A DNA stretch of 64,000 nt, from contig NZ_CP038213.1 of assembly GCF_004526345.1 (NCBI RefSeq), positions 2,480,001-2,544,000 of the forward strand, in the 5' to 3' direction. Shown here one piece after another: positions 8,761-17,164 of the stretch; the first letter of the stretch is position 1; every line of letters starts with the position of its first letter. The stretch is from Ornithinimicrobium flavum (GTDB taxonomy: Bacteria > Actinomycetota > Actinomycetes > Actinomycetales > Dermatophilaceae). Both the position numbers and the translations under genes were made by a program. The notes below the pieces were generated by a model. It was not told the origin of the DNA. It saw only the letters and a list, made by a program, of their open reading frames with translations, and did no database searches.

Positions 8761-9912
8761 TCAGCGCAGGCCGAGCGGCCGCTCCAGCGCCAGGGCCACC
8801 AGCTCGTCGACGAGCTCGGGGTAGCTCAGCCCCGAGGCGGCCCAGGCCTGGGGGTACATCGAGAACGGGGTGAAGCCGGGCATCGTGTTGATCTCGTTGA
8901 GCAGCACCTCGCCACGGTCGGTGACGAAGCAGTCGACCCGGGCCAACCCCTCGCAGCCGGCCACCTCGAAGGCCGTGCGCGCGATCTCCTGGACCCGCGC
9001 CCGGACCTCGTCGTCGATCTGCGCCGGGGCGGTGATCCGGACGCTGTCCTCGTCGAGGTACTTCGCCTCGAAGTCGTAGAACTCGTGCCCGCTGACCACC
9101 TCGATCTCGCCGCACTCGCTCACCCGCGGCGCATCGGTCCCCCGCCCCTGCAGGACACCGCACTCGATCTCCCGGCCCACGATCCCCTGCTCCACGAGCA
9201 CCTTGGGGTCGTGGTCGCGAGCCTTGTCGATCGCGACCTCGAGGTCCTCGGGCCGGTCCACCTTGAACACGCCCACCGAGGACCCCGCCCTGGCGGGCTT
9301 GACGAAGACCGGGAAGCTCAGGGCTTTGGCGGCGTCCAGGGCGGCGGCGCGGTCACGGCGCCACTGCACGTCGGGGATGACGACGTAGGGCCCGACGGGC
9401 AGACCGGCGGAGGCGAAGACGACCTTCATGATGTGCTTGTCCATCATGGCCGCGGAGGCCAGCACACCGCACCCGACGTAGCGGATGTCCGCCAGCTCCA
9501 GCAGGCCCTGGATGGTGCCGTCCTCGCCGAAGGGCCCGTGCAGCAGCGGGAAGACGACGTCCACCTCACCGAGATCCTCCAGCCCGTCGGGTCCCACGGC
9601 CCGCCACACGGTCTCCACCCCGCCGAGCGGGACGATGACCGCGCGTCCGGTGTCCTCGACCTGCGGCAGCCGGCCGTCCCGGATCTCCAGCGCGTCCGGG
9701 TCGTCGGGGACGAGCACCCATGCCGACGGGCACCACGTCATTATGCCGACCCCGTCATACCGGGTCCGGTCGAGCGTGCGCAGGACGCTGGCCGCGGTGG
9801 CGCACGAGATCGCGTGCTCCTCCGAGCGGCCGCCGAAGACGACGGCGACCCGGATGCGACCGGATCGGGGCACGGGGTCGACGTCGGTCTGGGTGCGGGG
9901 CTGGCTGTCCAT
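8761..9912 (-). CDS. ddl: D-alanine--D-alanine ligase
   Basis: This 383-aa cytoplasmic ATP-grasp enzyme joins two D-alanines for peptidoglycan precursors. Visible motifs: VAVVFGGRSEEHAISC near residue 23, LLHGPFGEDGTIQGLLEL, FVKPARAGSSVGVFKV (ATP-grasp Lys and Gly loop), and the C-terminal GLARVDCFVTDRGEVLLNEINTMPGFTPFSMYP with the metal-binding Glu/Asn pair. The length is slightly above the usual 300-375 because of a ~20-residue polar N-terminal extension. It belongs to the same strand and neighbourhood as gpsA, as in mycobacteria. Confidence 0.95.
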   Translation of the reverse strand: MDSQPRTQTDVDPVPRSGRIRVAVVFGGRSEEHAISCATAASVLRTLDRTRYDGVGIMTWCPSAWVLVPDDPDALEIRDGRLPQVEDTGRAVIVPLGGVETVWRAVGPDGLEDLGEVDVVFPLLHGPFGEDGTIQGLLELADIRYVGCGVLASAAMMDKHIMKVVFASAGLPVGPYVVIPDVQWRRDRAAALDAAKALSFPVFVKPARAGSSVGVFKVDRPEDLEVAIDKARDHDPKVLVEQGIVGREIECGVLQGRGTDAPRVSECGEIEVVSGHEFYDFEAKYLDEDSVRITAPAQIDDEVRARVQEIARTAFEVAGCEGLARVDCFVTDRGEVLLNEINTMPGFTPFSMYPQAWAASGLSYPELVDELVALALERPLGLR

Positions 9913-10029
9913 CGGGCCCGAGCCTAGTCGGGTGCCGGACGGTGCCCCGGTATGACGCGCCCCTCGGGCCGGTCAGGGGGCAGGGGTACCGTCGGGAGGA
10001 CACGTATCCCGTCGTCGTCGGAGGAGAAC

Positions 10030-10395
10030 ATGACCAGGGAGCCCTGGACCCAGCGCATCGACGTGGCCGGCAACCAGCTCGTCGACCGCGTCAAGGAGAT
10101 CGCCAAGGACGCCAACGCGCGCCGTGTCATCATCCGTGACCAGCACGGCACGCAGATCCTGACCGTCCCCCTCGGCTGGGGCGTCGCCGGCGGGGCCGTG
10201 GCCGTGATGGCGGCGCCGGTGCTCGCCGTGCTCGCCGCCGTGGGGGGCGCTGCGGCGAAGGTGCGCATCGAGGTGGAGCGCGTCGACCCCGGGCCCACCC
10301 CGTTCCCCGGCGGGGGCGAGGGCGGGACCGACGGTATGCCGGTCATCCGCACCGAGGCGCCGCGGTGGGAGTCGGCGCCCGACGACCGGCCCTGA
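10030..10395 (+). CDS. DUF4342 domain protein
   Basis: A 121-aa protein starting at ATG 10030 with GGAGGAGAAC directly upstream. The N-terminal part, TQRIDVAGNQLVDRVKEIAKDANARRVIIRD, matches DUF4342 (a small domain shared with some UBA-like proteins), then a hydrophobic segment GVAGGAVAVMAAPVLAVLAAVGG (about 56-78) suggests membrane association, and a Pro/Gly-rich tail follows. The function is unknown. It is encoded opposite to, and converges with, gpsA. Confidence 0.75.
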   Translation: MTREPWTQRIDVAGNQLVDRVKEIAKDANARRVIIRDQHGTQILTVPLGWGVAGGAVAVMAAPVLAVLAAVGGAAAKVRIEVERVDPGPTPFPGGGEGGTDGMPVIRTEAPRWESAPDDRP

Positions 10396-10404
10396 CCCCG
10401 CGGC

Positions 10405-11406
10405 TCAGCCGCGCTCGTGCTTGCGGGCCCGTGACATCAGGGCGGCCGTGAGCTGCTCCGGGGTGACCTGGCCCTCCACCACGCCGGTCACTCCCTGGCA
10501 GATCGGCATGTCGACCCCGTGCCGACGCGCCAGGTCCACCACGCTGCGGCACGACTTCACGCCCTCCGCGGTCTGGTGGGGCACGGCCAGGATCTGCTCG
10601 ACCGTGGTCCCCTGCCCGAGCGCGACCCCCACCCGGTGGTTGCGCGACAGGGGGGACATGCACGTGGCGATGAGGTCGCCGACACCGGCCAGCCCCATGA
10701 GGGTGCTCGGGTCGGCCCCGAGCCGCTCGCCGAGGCGGGCGGTCTCGGCCAGCCCCCGGGTGATGAGGCTCGACTTGGTGTTGTCGCCGTAGCCCAGGCC
10801 CTCGGCCATTCCCACGGCGAGCGCGATGACGTTCTTGACCGCCCCGCCGATCTCGGCCCCGACCACGTCCGTCTGGGTGTAGGGCCGGAAGTAGGGGGTG
10901 GCCACGGCGCTCGCCACCTGCTCGGCGGTGGCGAGGTCGGCCCCCGCCACGACGGTCGCGGCCGGCTGCCGGGCGGCGATCTCCTTGGACAGGTTGGGCC
11001 CGGAGACGACGACGACCCGGGCGGGGTCCAGGCCCGAGGCGACCATGACCTCGCTCATCCGCAGGCCGGTCCCGAGCTCGATGCCCTTCATGAGCGAGAC
11101 CACCGGCGCCCCGGCGGGGATGGCCCGGCCCCAGACCGCGAGGTTGTCCCGCAGGCTCTGCGAGGGGACCGCGAGGACGACGAGGTCGGCCCCGGCCGCG
11201 GCCTCCGTGGGGTCGGCGGTGGCGGTGATGGCCGGCGGGAGCTCGAGGTCCCCCAGGTAGTCGGGGTTGCGGTGCCCGTCGCGGATGGCTGCGGCGACCT
11301 CCTCCCGACGGGCCCAGAGGGTGACCCGCTCGGCCCCCGCGTCCGCGAGGACCTGGGCGAAGGCGGTGGCCCAGCTGCCGGCGCCGTAGATCGTGGCCCG
11401 GGTCAT
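10405..11406 (-). CDS. gpsA: glycerol-3-phosphate dehydrogenase [NAD(P)+]
   Basis: GpsA reduces dihydroxyacetone phosphate to sn-glycerol 3-phosphate, the backbone for phospholipids. The 333-aa protein has the Rossmann start ATIYGAGSWATAFAQVLADAG, VLAVPSQSLRDNL, SLMKGIELGTG, VVSGPNLSKEIA, the catalytic-lysine region AEIGGAVKNVIALAVGMAEGLGYGDNTKSSLITRGLAE, and the C-terminal substrate helix region. Its ATG overlaps the plsC stop in ATGA, so translation is coupled. The pairing puts glycerol-3-phosphate supply next to the acyltransferase that uses its products. Confidence 0.96.
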   Translation of the reverse strand: MTRATIYGAGSWATAFAQVLADAGAERVTLWARREEVAAAIRDGHRNPDYLGDLELPPAITATADPTEAAAGADLVVLAVPSQSLRDNLAVWGRAIPAGAPVVSLMKGIELGTGLRMSEVMVASGLDPARVVVVSGPNLSKEIAARQPAATVVAGADLATAEQVASAVATPYFRPYTQTDVVGAEIGGAVKNVIALAVGMAEGLGYGDNTKSSLITRGLAETARLGERLGADPSTLMGLAGVGDLIATCMSPLSRNHRVGVALGQGTTVEQILAVPHQTAEGVKSCRSVVDLARRHGVDMPICQGVTGVVEGQVTPEQLTAALMSRARKHERG

Positions 11407-12176
11407 GAGTCGCGCTTCGAGCCCCGTCGGCGCCCGCCCGGCCTCGGCCTGGCCGAGCCGTCGCGCGCCATGTCGTAGGGCCGGGCCGGCGGGTCCTCCC
11501 CCCGGATCTGCGACAGCAGGTCGGTGATGGCCGCCATGACCCGGCGGGTCGCCTCGGCGTGGGCGCGGGGGTCGTCGGCGCGCTCGTAGAGGTCCGTGAG
11601 GTCGACGGGCGGCCCCACCCTCACGTGCTGCACCGGGCGCCGCAGCACGTTGCCGGGGCGACGCGCGTAGCGGTCCAGCACCTCCTGGGCCCCCCACTGC
11701 GCGAGCGGGATGACCGGCGCCCGCGAGGTGAGCGCCAGGCGACCCACCCCGGACTTGCCCTTCATCGGCCAGAGGTCCGGGTCCCGGGTCAGCGTGCCCT
11801 CCGGCGTGATCCCGATGACCTTCCCCTCCGCCAGGGCCGCCCGGGCGGCCTCGAGGGCGTCACCGGCCTGCGACGTCGCCCGGTAGACCGGCACCTGCTC
11901 CAGGTGCCGCAGCGCGTGCCCGAGACCGGGCACCTGGAAGAGGTTGGACTTGGCCAGGAAGAACGGAGGATGGCCGTGGTCGACGAGGAAGTGGGCCATG
12001 GTGAAGGGGTCGACCTCGGAGTAGTGGTTGGCCGCGACGATGAAGCCACCCTCCTCCGGCAGGTGCTCGCCGCCGGACCAGTCGCGCCGGGTCAGGCCCA
12101 TGAGCATCGGGCGCAGGACCCCGATGACGGCGTGGTAGGACCAGGGCAGCGGATGACGGCTGGGGCGGCGCTTCAC
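11403..12176 (-). CDS. plsC: 1-acyl-sn-glycerol-3-phosphate acyltransferase (PlsC family)
   Basis: This 257-aa membrane-associated acyltransferase adds the second acyl chain to lysophosphatidate. The NHYSEVD motif (the Hx4D catalytic block, where the commonest form is NHxSxxD) is near residue 50, followed by FFLAKSNLF, PVYRAT and ITPEGTLTRD, the usual blocks II-IV. The start chosen is the GTG at 12176, which begins MKRRPSRHPLPWSY; no strong ribosome site is visible, and the transcript may begin close to it. It is translationally coupled to gpsA and divergent from cofC with a 45-nt gap. Confidence 0.93.
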   Translation of the reverse strand: MKRRPSRHPLPWSYHAVIGVLRPMLMGLTRRDWSGGEHLPEEGGFIVAANHYSEVDPFTMAHFLVDHGHPPFFLAKSNLFQVPGLGHALRHLEQVPVYRATSQAGDALEAARAALAEGKVIGITPEGTLTRDPDLWPMKGKSGVGRLALTSRAPVIPLAQWGAQEVLDRYARRPGNVLRRPVQHVRVGPPVDLTDLYERADDPRAHAEATRRVMAAITDLLSQIRGEDPPARPYDMARDGSARPRPGGRRRGSKRDS

Positions 12177-12221
12177 GTGGTCATCTTTGCATCCGGCGTG
12201 CGCGCTCGCGAGGATGCTCCG

Positions 12222-12884
12222 GTGAGCCCCGCGCCCCCCGATCGCCCCCTCCCGCCGGTGACGTGGCACCTCGTCGTGCCGGTCAAGGAGGCCGTGCGGG
12301 CCAAGAGCCGCCTGGAGGCCCCTCACCCGCTGTCGCGCCCGGTGCTCGCCCGGGCCGTCGCCGAGGACACCCTCGAGCAGGCATGCCGTGCCGTCCCGCC
12401 CTCGCAGGTGGTCGTGGTGACCTCGGACCCTCACGCGGGGCGCTTCGCCCGCGGGTCGGGCGCCGTCGTGGTGCCGGACCCCGGAACCGGCCTGAACGCC
12501 GCCGTGCGTGCTGGCCTGGCCTCGGCGGGCCCGGCCACCCCGACCCCCGGGGCGCGGGACGGGTGGGCGGTGCTGCTCGGGGACCTCCCCGCCCTGCGCG
12601 CCGAGGACCTGCTGGCCGCCCTGGCGAGGTGTGCCGCATACCCTGCCTGCGTCGTCCCTGACGCCGACGGCACGGGCACGGTGCTGCTCACCTCCACCGT
12701 CGGTCCGCCACGACCTCGATTCGGGTCCGGGTCGGCACGACGGCACGCACTGTCCGCGACGGTGCTCCCGCTGGACCTTCCGCACCTGCGCCGCGACGTG
12801 GACACCGCGGCCGACCTGAGGACCGCCGTGGCGCTGGGGGTCGGGCCGCGGACGGCCGCCGCCCTGGGCCTCTCCGACGCATAG
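12222..12884 (+). CDS. cofC: phospholactate/PEP guanylyltransferase of F420 synthesis
   Basis: CofC/FbiD transfers GMP to 2-phospholactate or, in mycobacteria, phosphoenolpyruvate, making the activated side chain used in coenzyme F420 synthesis. The 220-aa protein has the nucleotidyltransferase start WHLVVPVKEAVRAKSRLE, a Gly/Asn region PDPGTGLNAAVRAGLA, LLGDLPALRAEDL, and VVPDADGTGTVLLT. GTG at 12222 is chosen because GAGG lies 8 nt upstream; GTG at 12198 is an alternative. In M. tuberculosis the orthologue lies next to gpsA and ddl as well. No other F420 genes are in the window. Confidence 0.92.
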   Translation: MSPAPPDRPLPPVTWHLVVPVKEAVRAKSRLEAPHPLSRPVLARAVAEDTLEQACRAVPPSQVVVVTSDPHAGRFARGSGAVVVPDPGTGLNAAVRAGLASAGPATPTPGARDGWAVLLGDLPALRAEDLLAALARCAAYPACVVPDADGTGTVLLTSTVGPPRPRFGSGSARRHALSATVLPLDLPHLRRDVDTAADLRTAVALGVGPRTAAALGLSDA

Positions 12885-12894
12885 GGTGGGGAGC

Positions 12895-13125
12895 ATGCAG
12901 GCCAGCGTGCACTCCTTCGACCCGGAGACCGGGGCCGGCCAGGTGCTGCTCGACACCGGCCGGCTGCTGCCCTTCGACGGACAGGTCTTCGCGGCCAGCG
13001 AGCTGCGGCACCTGCGGTTGGGGCAGCGGGTGAGCGTGGAGGCGTCCGGCAACCCTGAGGAGGAGGGGACGGTGCTCACGCGCCTGTGGATCGTCGGGAT
13101 CGGGGCGGGAGAGGTCATCCGGTAG
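12895..13125 (+). CDS. small cold-shock-domain-like protein
   Basis: A 76-aa protein with an OB-fold, cold-shock-like pattern: MQASVHSFDPETGAGQVLLDTGR resembles the start of CspA-type proteins, followed by LLPFDGQVFAASELRHLRLGQRVSVEA, which matches the usual DVFVH...L..GQRVxFE segment. The aromatic RNP1/RNP2 residues are mostly absent, so nucleic-acid binding is uncertain. GGGGAGC precedes the ATG. It follows cofC after 10 nt and is probably co-transcribed. Confidence 0.7.
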   Translation: MQASVHSFDPETGAGQVLLDTGRLLPFDGQVFAASELRHLRLGQRVSVEASGNPEEEGTVLTRLWIVGIGAGEVIR

Positions 13126-13223
13126 GGCTCGCCCCTGCCGCCAGCAGAGCCTCACTCCGTCGACCCGGCTCGTCGGTCAGCCCGTTCCCGTCGACCGGGC
13201 TCGTCGTCCGACCCCGGCCCGGG

Positions 13224-14111
13224 TCAGCCCTTCTTTCCCTTCCTGCCGGTGCTGCCCTTGGTGCCGGTCCCCTTCCCGCGGCCGCTCCCGCCCTTCGCGC
13301 TCCCCTTGCCCTTGGTGCCCTTGGTGCCCTTGGTGCCCTTCGCGCGGTCCTTGCCCGGCGAGTCGGTCCTGTCCTTCTTCGTCCCGTGCTTCCGCGCCTT
13401 CTTCCCCCTCGCCCGCTCGTCCCGTGCCCTGGCCAGCTGCGCCTTCTTCGCCGAGATCATGCTCTGGGTGATGTCCTCACCGCCCACGAGCATGCGACCG
13501 GCTTCGTCCTTCCTCGCCGCAGGCTGCCCCGCCGGCGCTGCCTGCGCCGCGTCCGGCTCCGTCTGCGGCCCGGGAGGCGCCTTGCGCACGGTCTCCGGTG
13601 CCCCCGACGTCACCTCCCGGACCCGCCGGCCTCCCGGGCGGGGCCCGTCGGAGGGCCGGTGCGTGTCCGGGCCCGTCGCGTCCGCGGTGCTGCCGTCGCC
13701 CTCGCGTGAGGGGCGTCCACCCCGGGGCACCTCCCCCTCGGTCCCGGTGCGCCGGACCGTGGCCGGCGCGCCCGCGCGCTCGACCTCCTCGTGCGTGGCC
13801 ACCCGGACCCCCGCCAGTCCCTCCTCGGGCAGGGTCGACGGGTCGGCCACGACCTGCTTGAAGTAGGTGGCCGGACGGAAGCGGGCGGACCGGGTCCCCG
13901 CGATGGGGACGGCCTCCCCCGTCCTCGGGTTGCGACCGGTGCGGGGTGCGCGTTCCACGCTCTCGAACACCCCGAAGCCGGTGATCCCGACCGTCCCCCC
14001 GGCCGCGACCTCCCTCAGGACGACGTCGACCAACGACTCGAGCGCCGCGGTGGCCTGCGCGCGGCCCCCCAGCCGGGGGGCCATGGCCTCGATGACATCA
14101 GCCTTGTTCAC
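13224..14111 (-). CDS. hupB: HU-family DNA-binding protein with long Lys/Gly-rich tail (HupB-like)
   Basis: Residues 1-92 are a complete HU domain: NKADVIEAMAPRLGG, then GTVGITGFGVFESVERAPRTGRNPRTGEAV with the DNA-inserting arm NPRTG. The rest (about 93-295) is a long disordered, basic extension ending in repeated KGTKG units encoded by a 9-nt direct repeat near 13310-13345. Mycobacterial HupB has a comparable Lys/Ala-rich tail that compacts DNA and is acetylated. GAGGAGGACGTC precedes the GTG start. An internal stretch GGEDITQSMISAKKAQLARARDERARG interrupts the low-complexity tail and may be a distinct helix. The terminator of the gltX-tRNA unit lies just upstream. Confidence 0.9.
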   Translation of the reverse strand: MNKADVIEAMAPRLGGRAQATAALESLVDVVLREVAAGGTVGITGFGVFESVERAPRTGRNPRTGEAVPIAGTRSARFRPATYFKQVVADPSTLPEEGLAGVRVATHEEVERAGAPATVRRTGTEGEVPRGGRPSREGDGSTADATGPDTHRPSDGPRPGGRRVREVTSGAPETVRKAPPGPQTEPDAAQAAPAGQPAARKDEAGRMLVGGEDITQSMISAKKAQLARARDERARGKKARKHGTKKDRTDSPGKDRAKGTKGTKGTKGKGSAKGGSGRGKGTGTKGSTGRKGKKG

Positions 14112-14231
14112 GACGTCCTCCTCGTGCTCCCCGACCCCTCGGGCGAGGGGTCGCGCGGTCCTCACACGCTACGCCCCGCCGCTGCTCGTCGTCCATGCGG
14201 CACAGCGCATCTCGGCACGAGCGGGCATGAC

Positions 14232-14267
14232 GAAAGGCCTCCACCCCGCACGGGGTGGAGGCCTTTC
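14232..14267 (-). terminator. strong terminator after the tRNA genes
   Basis: GAAAGGCCTCCACCCCG (14232-14248) is perfectly complementary to 14251-14267, giving a 17-bp stem whose minus-strand transcript ends in a T-containing arm. It lies between the tRNA-Glu 3' end and hupB, so it should end the gltX-tRNA transcript. Confidence 0.8.
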
Positions 14268-14275
14268 ACTCGACG

Positions 14276-14348
14276 TAGCCCCGACGGGATTCGAACCCGC
14301 GCTACCGCCTTGAGAGGGCGGCGTGCTAGGCCACTACACAACGGGGCC
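14276..14348 (-). tRNA. tRNA-Glu (anticodon CTC)
   Basis: The minus strand folds as a 73-nt cloverleaf: acceptor GGCCCCG/CGGGGCT with a G1-U72 wobble as in other actinobacterial tRNA-Glu, D-arm GTGT...GCAC, anticodon stem CCGCC/GGCGG with loop CTCTCAA (anticodon CTC), and T-arm GCGGG-TTCGAAT-CCCGT. CCA is not encoded. It reads codon GAG and is downstream of tRNA-Gln and gltX. Confidence 0.95.
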
Positions 14349-14434
14349 GAGTGCGCGGCGCGACCTGCGCGCCGAACGGAGACACTACCTCATGGGCCGT
14401 GCTCCTGCGAAATCACCAGAACCGGTGATCTGCG

Positions 14435-14506
14435 CTGGGGTACCAGGACTCGAACCTAGACTAACTGAACCAGAATCAGTCGTGCTGCCAATTACACCAT
14501 ACCCCA
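14435..14506 (-). tRNA. tRNA-Gln (anticodon CTG)
   Basis: A 72-nt cloverleaf on the minus strand: acceptor TGGGGTA/TACCCCA, D-arm GTGTAATTGGCAGCAC, anticodon stem ACTGA/TCAGT with loop TTCTGGT (anticodon CTG), and T-arm CTAGG-TTCGAGT-CCTGG. No CCA is encoded. It lies between gltX and tRNA-Glu on the same strand. Confidence 0.95.
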
Positions 14507-14591
14507 AGGGGTATCGCTGACCCCCGTTCCGGGGAGCGAACCGAGGCGTTACTCTACCCGCTACCGACGGCTTGCCCAAATCCCCTGGCGC

Positions 14592-16145
14592 TCACAGGGA
14601 GCCACGCAACCGGCGGAGCCGCTGCAGGGTCTCGTGCTTGCCGAGGATCTCCATCGACTCGAAGAGCGGCGGGCTGATCCGCTGCCCCGAGACCGCCGTG
14701 CGCAGGGGGCCGAACGCGAACCGGGGCTTGAGCCCGAGACCCTCGATCAGGGCTTCCCTCAGCACCTGTTCGATCCGTTCGGTCGTCCACTCCACGCCGC
14801 CACCCAGAGGCTGGGGGAAGGCCCCCGAGACCTGCTCCAGGGCGGAGACGGCCGCGTCGAGCACCGCGGGGGCGTCCTCCTTGAGCTGGGCCCGGGCGTC
14901 GTCGGCGACGACGAGGTCGTCGGCCGCGACGTAGAAGGGGGCGACCAGCGGCACGGCCTCCGAGAGCACCTGGATGCGCGTCTGGATGAGGTCGGCGACC
15001 TGCTCCAACCGGGCGAGCTCGCCCATGTCGGACTGCGGACCCAGCACCCCAGCACCGCGCAGGACGGGGAGGAGGCGGGCAGTGAACTCCGGCAGGGGCA
15101 GCCGGCGCAGGTGGTCGCCGTTGATCGACTCCGCCTTCTTCTGGTCCCACCGCGCCGGGTTGGGGTTGACGTCGCGCACGTCGAAGGCCTCGACCAGGTG
15201 CTCGGGGTCGAAGAGGTCACGGTCCGGCCCGATCGACCAGCCCAGGAGCGCGAGGTAGTTGATCATGCCCTCGCGCACGAAGCCGCGCTCCCGGTGCAGG
15301 AAGAGGTTGGACTCGGGGTCGCGCTTGGACAGCTTCTTGCTCCCCTCCCCGAGCACCAGCGGCAGGTGGGCGAAGGTCGGGACCCTCTCGGCCACCCCGA
15401 TCTCCATGAGGGCGCGGTAGAGCGCGATCTGGCGGGGCGTGGAGGACAGGAGGTCCTCACCGCGGATGACGTGGGTGATGCGCATCATCGCGTCGTCGGT
15501 GGGGTTGGTCAGGGTGTAGAGGGGCTGCCCGTTGCCCCGGACGATGACGAAGTCCGGCACCGAGCCGGCGCGGAAGGTGACCTCCCCACGCACCAGGTCG
15601 TGGAAGGTGAGGTCCTCGTCCGGCATCCGCAGGCGCAGCACGGGGTCGCGACCCTCACGCCGGAAGGCCTCGCGCTGCTCGGGGGTCAGGTCGCGGTCGT
15701 GGTTGTCGTAGCCGAGCTTGACGTCCCGGCCGGCCGCGCGACGCCGCGCCTCGACCTCCTCCGACGTGCTGAACGACTCGTAGGCCAGGCCGGAGCGCAG
15801 GAGACGCTGCGCGACGTCGGCGTAGATCTCGCCCCGCTCGCTCTGCCGGTACGGGCCGTAGGGACCGCCCACGTCCGGGCCCTCCTGGTAGTCCAGCCCC
15901 AGCCAGTCGAGAGCCTCGACGATCTGGTCCATCGACTCCTGGGAGTCGCGGGCGGCGTCGGTGTCCTCCACGCGGAAGACCAGGGTGCCACCGTGATGGC
16001 GGGCGAAGGCCCAGTTGAACAGCGCGGTGCGCGCCAGTCCGACGTGGGGCGTGCCCGTCGGGCTGGGGCAGAAGCGGGCGCGGACGTCGCTGCCGGTGAC
16101 CTCGTCGTGCTCGGTGGGGCTGGGCGGCGCGGAGTGAGTCGTCAT
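14592..16145 (-). CDS. gltX: glutamate--tRNA ligase
   Basis: GltX charges tRNA-Glu and, in bacteria lacking GlnRS, also mischarges tRNA-Gln, which GatCAB then amidates. The 517-aa class I synthetase has the HIGH-type motif [11 protein letters not shown] (about residues 30-40), VFRVEDTD, the KMSKS-type motif KKLSKRD (about 262) and a C-terminal anticodon-binding helical domain. ATG 16145 is chosen; a GTG at the [10 protein letters not shown] segment ~15 codons on would give a more usual N-terminus. tRNA-Gln and tRNA-Glu, both substrates of a non-discriminating enzyme, follow directly. Confidence 0.95.
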   Translation of the reverse strand: MTTHSAPPSPTEHDEVTGSDVRARFCPSPTGTPHVGLARTALFNWAFARHHGGTLVFRVEDTDAARDSQESMDQIVEALDWLGLDYQEGPDVGGPYGPYRQSERGEIYADVAQRLLRSGLAYESFSTSEEVEARRRAAGRDVKLGYDNHDRDLTPEQREAFRREGRDPVLRLRMPDEDLTFHDLVRGEVTFRAGSVPDFVIVRGNGQPLYTLTNPTDDAMMRITHVIRGEDLLSSTPRQIALYRALMEIGVAERVPTFAHLPLVLGEGSKKLSKRDPESNLFLHRERGFVREGMINYLALLGWSIGPDRDLFDPEHLVEAFDVRDVNPNPARWDQKKAESINGDHLRRLPLPEFTARLLPVLRGAGVLGPQSDMGELARLEQVADLIQTRIQVLSEAVPLVAPFYVAADDLVVADDARAQLKEDAPAVLDAAVSALEQVSGAFPQPLGGGVEWTTERIEQVLREALIEGLGLKPRFAFGPLRTAVSGQRISPPLFESMEILGKHETLQRLRRLRGSL

Positions 16146-16194
16146 GATGGCGGCCAGTCTAGGGACATCCCCCGGGGGACGGCCCCGACGGCCC

Positions 16195-16778
16195 TCAGCG
16201 CGACAGCATGGCGGTGGTGAGCGACTCCTGGACCCAGGAGAGGAAGTCGTAGTACGCCATCATCTGGGCGGCTCCCGGGTCCAGCTCCCGCTCGCCGGCG
16301 AGAGCCGCCTCGAGCTCCTCGTGCAGGCGTTCGGAGTCCTCGTCGGTCCGCATGCCCAGCCGTTCACCAGGATGAGCCGGGCGTCCGTCAGGCCGATCGC
16401 CAGCGCCCGTGCCTGGTCGAGGTCCAGGTCGACCCGGGGTGGGGAGGCCTCCTCGAGGGCGGCGATCGCGGTCGCCAGGGTGGCAGCCTTGCGCGAGCGC
16501 AGACCGTGCTCGGTCATCCTGCGGAAGTCGGCCGCCTGCTCCGGATCCTCGCGCGAGGCCGAGGGCAGCAGCCTGGCCAGGGCGGGATCCTCGGGCTCGG
16601 TGGGGTCGACCTCGTCTCCCAGGCCGGCCACGAGGTCGAGGAACGGGTCCCCCGTGTCCGGGCGCTCGGGCGCGACGAAGGCATGGGTGAGGCCGAGCAC
16701 GTGCACGATCACCGCGATCTCCTCCTCGTCGAACCCCCCGACCAGGCGGGATCCCTTGCGGCGGAACGCTGTCGCCAT
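16195..16778 (-). CDS. DUF2017 family protein, frameshifted near the 3' end
   Basis: DUF2017 proteins are ~190-aa actinobacterial proteins of unknown function that neighbour clpS. From ATG 16778 the frame reads a normal family sequence ([20 protein letters not shown]..., LTDARLIL), then is lost at about 16367. One additional G in the minus-strand run CTGGTG would restore [19 protein letters not shown] and the usual ending [16 protein letters not shown], stopping at 16195. As given, translation would run on in a wrong frame to a stop at 16260, yielding 172 aa. A single missing base, by sequencing error or mutation, is the simplest reading. Confidence 0.85.
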
Positions 16779-16809
16779 ACCTGTCCTTCCTCGTCAGGCC
16801 CGGGCCGGC

Positions 16810-17142
16810 TCAGCGGTCCTGCTGGAAGGTGGCCCACAGGCCGTAGCCGTGCATGGCCTCGGTGTCGGCCTCCATCTTCTCCCGCGTCCCGGTCGAGACG
16901 ACCGCGCGGCCCTCGGTGTGCACGTCCATCATCAGCTTCTCCGCCTTGGCTCGGGAGTAGCCGAAATGGCTCTGGAACACCCAGGTGACGTAGCTCATGA
17001 GGTTGACCGGGTCGTTCCACACCAGGGTGACCCAGGGAGCGTCCTCGTCGGGGCGCTCGAGCAGGCCCACCGAGCTCTCCCTCCGGGGCGTCGTCCCGGG
17101 CCCGGCGGGTGGCGGGGGCGGCTCAGGCGTGTCGATCGGCAC
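16810..17142 (-). CDS. clpS: ATP-dependent Clp protease adaptor
   Basis: ClpS delivers N-degron substrates to ClpC/ClpA-ClpP. The 110-aa protein has a Pro-rich disordered N-terminus (1-35), then the ClpS core [46 protein letters not shown], where NDP...Y and the hydrophobic pocket residues that bind N-terminal bulky residues are present. The start is GTG 17142. It precedes DUF2017 by 31 nt on the same strand, a conserved pair, and diverges from pncB with a 22-nt gap. Confidence 0.94.
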   Translation of the reverse strand: MPIDTPEPPPPPAGPGTTPRRESSVGLLERPDEDAPWVTLVWNDPVNLMSYVTWVFQSHFGYSRAKAEKLMMDVHTEGRAVVSTGTREKMEADTEAMHGYGLWATFQQDR

Positions 17143-17164
17143 ACCGCCACTCTAGGCTGACGGG

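Noticed and set aside
13310..13345. Short tandem repeat of CTTGGTGCC
   Set aside because: It codes for the KGT-type repeat in the HupB tail and needs no other explanation.
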